Shown piece after piece: positions 61,676 to 64,000 of a DNA stretch of 64,000 nucleotides. The stretch is taken from contig CAPAOL010000008.1 of the NCBI GenBank assembly GCA_948579315.1, forward strand, positions 28,876 through 92,875. Direction: 5' to 3'. Both the position numbers and the translations under genes were made by a program. The stretch comes from an uncultured Phocaeicola sp. (GTDB lineage: Bacteria > Bacteroidota > Bacteroidia > Bacteroidales > Bacteroidaceae). The notes under the pieces are model-generated. The model was not told the origin of the DNA. It saw nothing but the letters and a program-made list of their open reading frames with translations, and did not search any database. Numbering within the stretch: position 1 is the first letter of the stretch; each line of letters starts with the position of its first letter.

Positions 61676-63640
61676 TTACGCGTCTATATTCGCATATGTC
61701 GCGTTTTTCTCTATGAACTCGCGGCGTGGAGCTACATCGTCTCCCATCAGCATGGAGAAGATATAGTCTACGTTGGCGGCATTGTCAATTGTTACCTGTT
61801 TCAGAATACGCGTTTCAGGGTTCATTGTTGTTTCCCACAGTTGTTCGGGATTCATCTCACCCAAACCTTTGTATCGCTGTGTATGGATTCCGTTTTCTTG
61901 TCCGTCACCATATTTTTGAATGAATGCCTGGCGTGCTTCTTCGGTGTAGCAGTATTCACTGATTTTTCCTTTGCTGCATTTATACAATGGCGGATTGGCA
62001 ATGTACAAATGTCCGTTTTCTATAATTTCCGGCATATAGCGGTAGAACAATGTCATGATAAGGGTGTCGATGTGAGAACCATCGACATCGGCATCGGTCA
62101 TGATCACCACTTTGTGATAACGCAGCTTGTCGATGTTCGCTTTTTTGCTGTCATCATTTCCGTCCACACCGAAACGGACACCCAGGGCGGTGATGATATT
62201 ATTGACCTCATCGCTTTCAAAAGCCTTGTGCCACATCGCTTTTTCCACATTCAGGATTTTACCCCTCAAAGGTAGAATTGCCTGGAAGGCACGGCTACGT
62301 CCTTGCTTGGCAGAACCACCTGCCGAGTCACCCTCGACCAGGAATAGTTCACATTCCTCCGGATTACGGCTCGAGCAGTCGGCCAGTTTGCCCGGCAGTC
62401 CGCCACCGCCCATCGGACTCTTTCTTTGAACAGATTCACGTGCCTTGCGTGCGGCGATACGCGCTGTTGCAGCCAGGATCACTTTGTCAACAATCTGTTT
62501 TGCTTCTTTCGGATGTTCTTCCAGATAATATGTAAGCGCTTCGCCTACAGCTTGGTTCACGGCACCACTCACTTCGCTATTGCCCAGCTTGGTCTTGGTC
62601 TGTCCTTCGAACTGCGGCTCGGCTACTTTCACTGAAATGACGGCAATCAAGCCTTCGCGGAAGTCCTCTCCCGAAATCTCGACTTTTGCTTTTTCCAGTG
62701 CTTTGGTATCTTCCGCATATTTCTTCAGTACACGGGTTAATGCGCTGCGGAAACCGGCCTCGTGTGTGCCGCCTTCTATTGTATTGATATTGTTTACATA
62801 CGAATGCAGGCTTTCACGATAGCCTGTATTGTACATGATGGCACATTCAATGGGGGTATTGTTTTTTTCGGTATTCAGATAAATGACATCATTAATCAGC
62901 GCTTCGTTGTTACGGTTCAGGAAACGTACAAACTCTTTCACTCCTTCGTCCGAATGGAATATTTCTTTCTTGAAGCTGCCATCTTCTTCTTTGATCCGGC
63001 GGTCGGTCAGTGAAATGGTGATACCTTTGTTCAAGTAGGCCAATTCACGCATACGTGCCTGTAGAATGTCAAACTTATATTCGGTAACAGTGAAGATGGT
63101 ATCATCCGGCCAGAAAGTCTGTTTTGTTCCGGTAATATCAGCTGTTCCTACTTCTTTTACAGAATACAAAGGATGTCCGCAGCTGTATTCCTGCTGGTAG
63201 ATCTTGCCACCGCGGAATACCTGTGTGGTCATGTGAGTAGACAAGGCGTTCACACAAGAAACACCTACACCGTGCAGACCGCCTGAAACCTTGTAAGAAC
63301 CTTTGTCGAACTTACCTCCCGCGTGCAGCACGGTCATTACCACTTCCAATGCAGATTTCTTTTCTTTTTCGTGAAAGTCTACCGGGATACCACGGCCATT
63401 ATCCTGTACGGTAATGGAGTTGTCTTCATTGATGGTGACTTCTATATGATCACAGTAGCCGGCCAATGCCTCGTCGATAGAGTTGTCCACAACCTCGTAA
63501 ACCAAGTGGTGCAATCCCTTTTCGCTGATGTCTCCGATATACATGGCGGGACGTTTACGTACAGCCTCCAAACCTTCCAATACCTGGATGTTACTGGCCG
63601 AGTAATTGTTTTCGCCGTTTATCTTTTCTTCTTCACTCAT
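61676..63640 (-). CDS. gyrB: DNA gyrase subunit B
   Basis: A 654-aa ATPase subunit of gyrase. In order: GHKL ATPase domain (EAVRKRPAMYIGDISEKGLHH, VVDNSIDEALAGYCD, DNGRGIPVDFHEK), transducer domain, TOPRIM domain with LFLVEGDSAGGSAKQGRSR and MTDADVDGSHIDTL, and the C-terminal QRYKGLGEMNPEQLWETTM segment that contacts GyrA. Length fits the short GyrB form without the Proteobacterial insertion. The promoter is immediately upstream and a strong terminator follows. Confidence 0.97.
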   Translation of the reverse strand: MSEEEKINGENNYSASNIQVLEGLEAVRKRPAMYIGDISEKGLHHLVYEVVDNSIDEALAGYCDHIEVTINEDNSITVQDNGRGIPVDFHEKEKKSALEVVMTVLHAGGKFDKGSYKVSGGLHGVGVSCVNALSTHMTTQVFRGGKIYQQEYSCGHPLYSVKEVGTADITGTKQTFWPDDTIFTVTEYKFDILQARMRELAYLNKGITISLTDRRIKEEDGSFKKEIFHSDEGVKEFVRFLNRNNEALINDVIYLNTEKNNTPIECAIMYNTGYRESLHSYVNNINTIEGGTHEAGFRSALTRVLKKYAEDTKALEKAKVEISGEDFREGLIAVISVKVAEPQFEGQTKTKLGNSEVSGAVNQAVGEALTYYLEEHPKEAKQIVDKVILAATARIAARKARESVQRKSPMGGGGLPGKLADCSSRNPEECELFLVEGDSAGGSAKQGRSRAFQAILPLRGKILNVEKAMWHKAFESDEVNNIITALGVRFGVDGNDDSKKANIDKLRYHKVVIMTDADVDGSHIDTLIMTLFYRYMPEIIENGHLYIANPPLYKCSKGKISEYCYTEEARQAFIQKYGDGQENGIHTQRYKGLGEMNPEQLWETTMNPETRILKQVTIDNAANVDYIFSMLMGDDVAPRREFIEKNATYANIDA

Positions 63641-63671
63641 GTTTGATTCAATTATCTTAAATATTAGCTTT

Positions 63672-63679
63672 CAAAGATA
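63672..63679 (-). promoter_or_regulatory. -7 box of gyrB
   Basis: The - strand reads TATCTTTG, a perfect match, 32 nt upstream of the gyrB ATG. Confidence 0.65.
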
Positions 63680-63847
63680 CGAAAAATTGCTGAGACAGGC
63701 AGCTTTTATGGACTAAAAAACGTAAAAAAGAGGGGATTGGACGGGTTTGGAATGAGGTCTGTCCGTGAACGCCGGGAAAAGTAGGGGAGTGATGTATTTA
63801 TTTCGAGGGTAAGTCTTCTGAAGATCAATGGGGCTTCTTTTTCCTTC

Positions 63848-63928
63848 AAATCCTTCATTGACGCTTAACAGGCTTTTTATCAGCATCTTATCATGTATGA
63901 TTCTCTTCTAAATCCTTCATGAATGCTT
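63848..63928. repeat. Degenerate 19-bp direct repeat
   Basis: AAATCCTTCATTGACGCTT (63848-63866) and AAATCCTTCATGAATGCTT (63910-63928) match at 16 of 19 bases. CTTCAG motifs follow. The surrounding intergenic DNA (63641-63965) has no gene. Confidence 0.5.
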
Positions 63929-63965
63929 CAGATTCTTCAGGGCTGTTTTGGCTCAGTTTGAAAAT

Positions 63966-63997
63966 TTGGGGGAATTAGTTAAAATCCCTATCTTTGT
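63966..63997 (+). promoter_or_regulatory. Promoter reading out of the window
   Basis: TTTG at 63966-63969 and TATCTTTG at 63990-63997, spaced 20 bp, fit the Bacteroidetes consensus. The gene it serves lies beyond 64000. Confidence 0.7.
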
Positions 63998-64000
63998 CGG

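Noticed and set aside
1..64000. tRNA, rRNA, tmRNA or RNase P RNA genes
   Set aside because: No cloverleaf, ribosomal or other conserved RNA core sequence was recognised in any intergenic gap.

Overview
The window is chromosomal DNA of a gut Bacteroidales bacterium, most likely Bacteroides or Phocaeicola (a P. vulgatus/dorei-like genome is my best guess). Four things point there: paired SusC/SusD outer-membrane systems, a complete starch-utilisation (sus) locus, the Bacteroidetes promoter pattern (-33 TTTG or TTG, -7 TAnnTTTG) ahead of many genes, and recurrent Bacteroidetes intergenic hairpins. I see no rRNA, tRNA, CRISPR array, intact insertion sequence or phage.

Layout. 1-10.5 kb is a housekeeping block on the + strand: rimP-nusA-infB (translation and transcription factors), cvpA, then sufB-sufC-sufD-sufS (Fe-S cluster assembly), closed by a clear terminator. 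10.5-11.3 kb has no gene and is packed with nested inverted repeats. 11.3-24.0 kb, on the - strand, is a polysaccharide utilisation locus: a TPR/transmembrane/HTH regulator, SusC, SusD, a two-part LysO-type exporter, a GH2 beta-galactosidase and a GH63-type glycosidase. 24.1-31.7 kb holds rnhB, a minimal fucose cluster (fucR-fucI-fucP, with no kinase or aldolase alongside), a decayed sensor-kinase-like gene, gpmI and a DUF3109 gene. 31.8-36.0 kb has an OprO/P-type porin and a two-gene unit of a subtilisin-like lipoprotein with a sorting-domain-like C-terminus followed by a PorV-like outer-membrane protein.

36.2-52.6 kb is the starch locus: susR divergent from susA-susB and susC-susD-susE-susF, ending in a GH13 enzyme at the susG position with a BACON/CBM48-like architecture. 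Both activated promoters (ahead of susA and of susC) carry the same 18-bp box, 28 bp upstream of the same -7 element, which is the likely SusR site. 57.2-61.3 kb adds a maltose-type permease and a CBM20-GH77 4-alpha-glucanotransferase, so surface binding, degradation, uptake and cytoplasmic processing of starch lie within 25 kb. Between them (52.6-57.2 kb) is a decaying stretch: a membrane-protein pseudogene with two in-frame amber codons, a coiled-coil lipoprotein gene cut by one ochre codon, a short AraC-type regulator, and a gene-free region with two perfect palindromes sharing a 17-bp core. gyrB closes the window, and a + strand promoter points out of its right edge.
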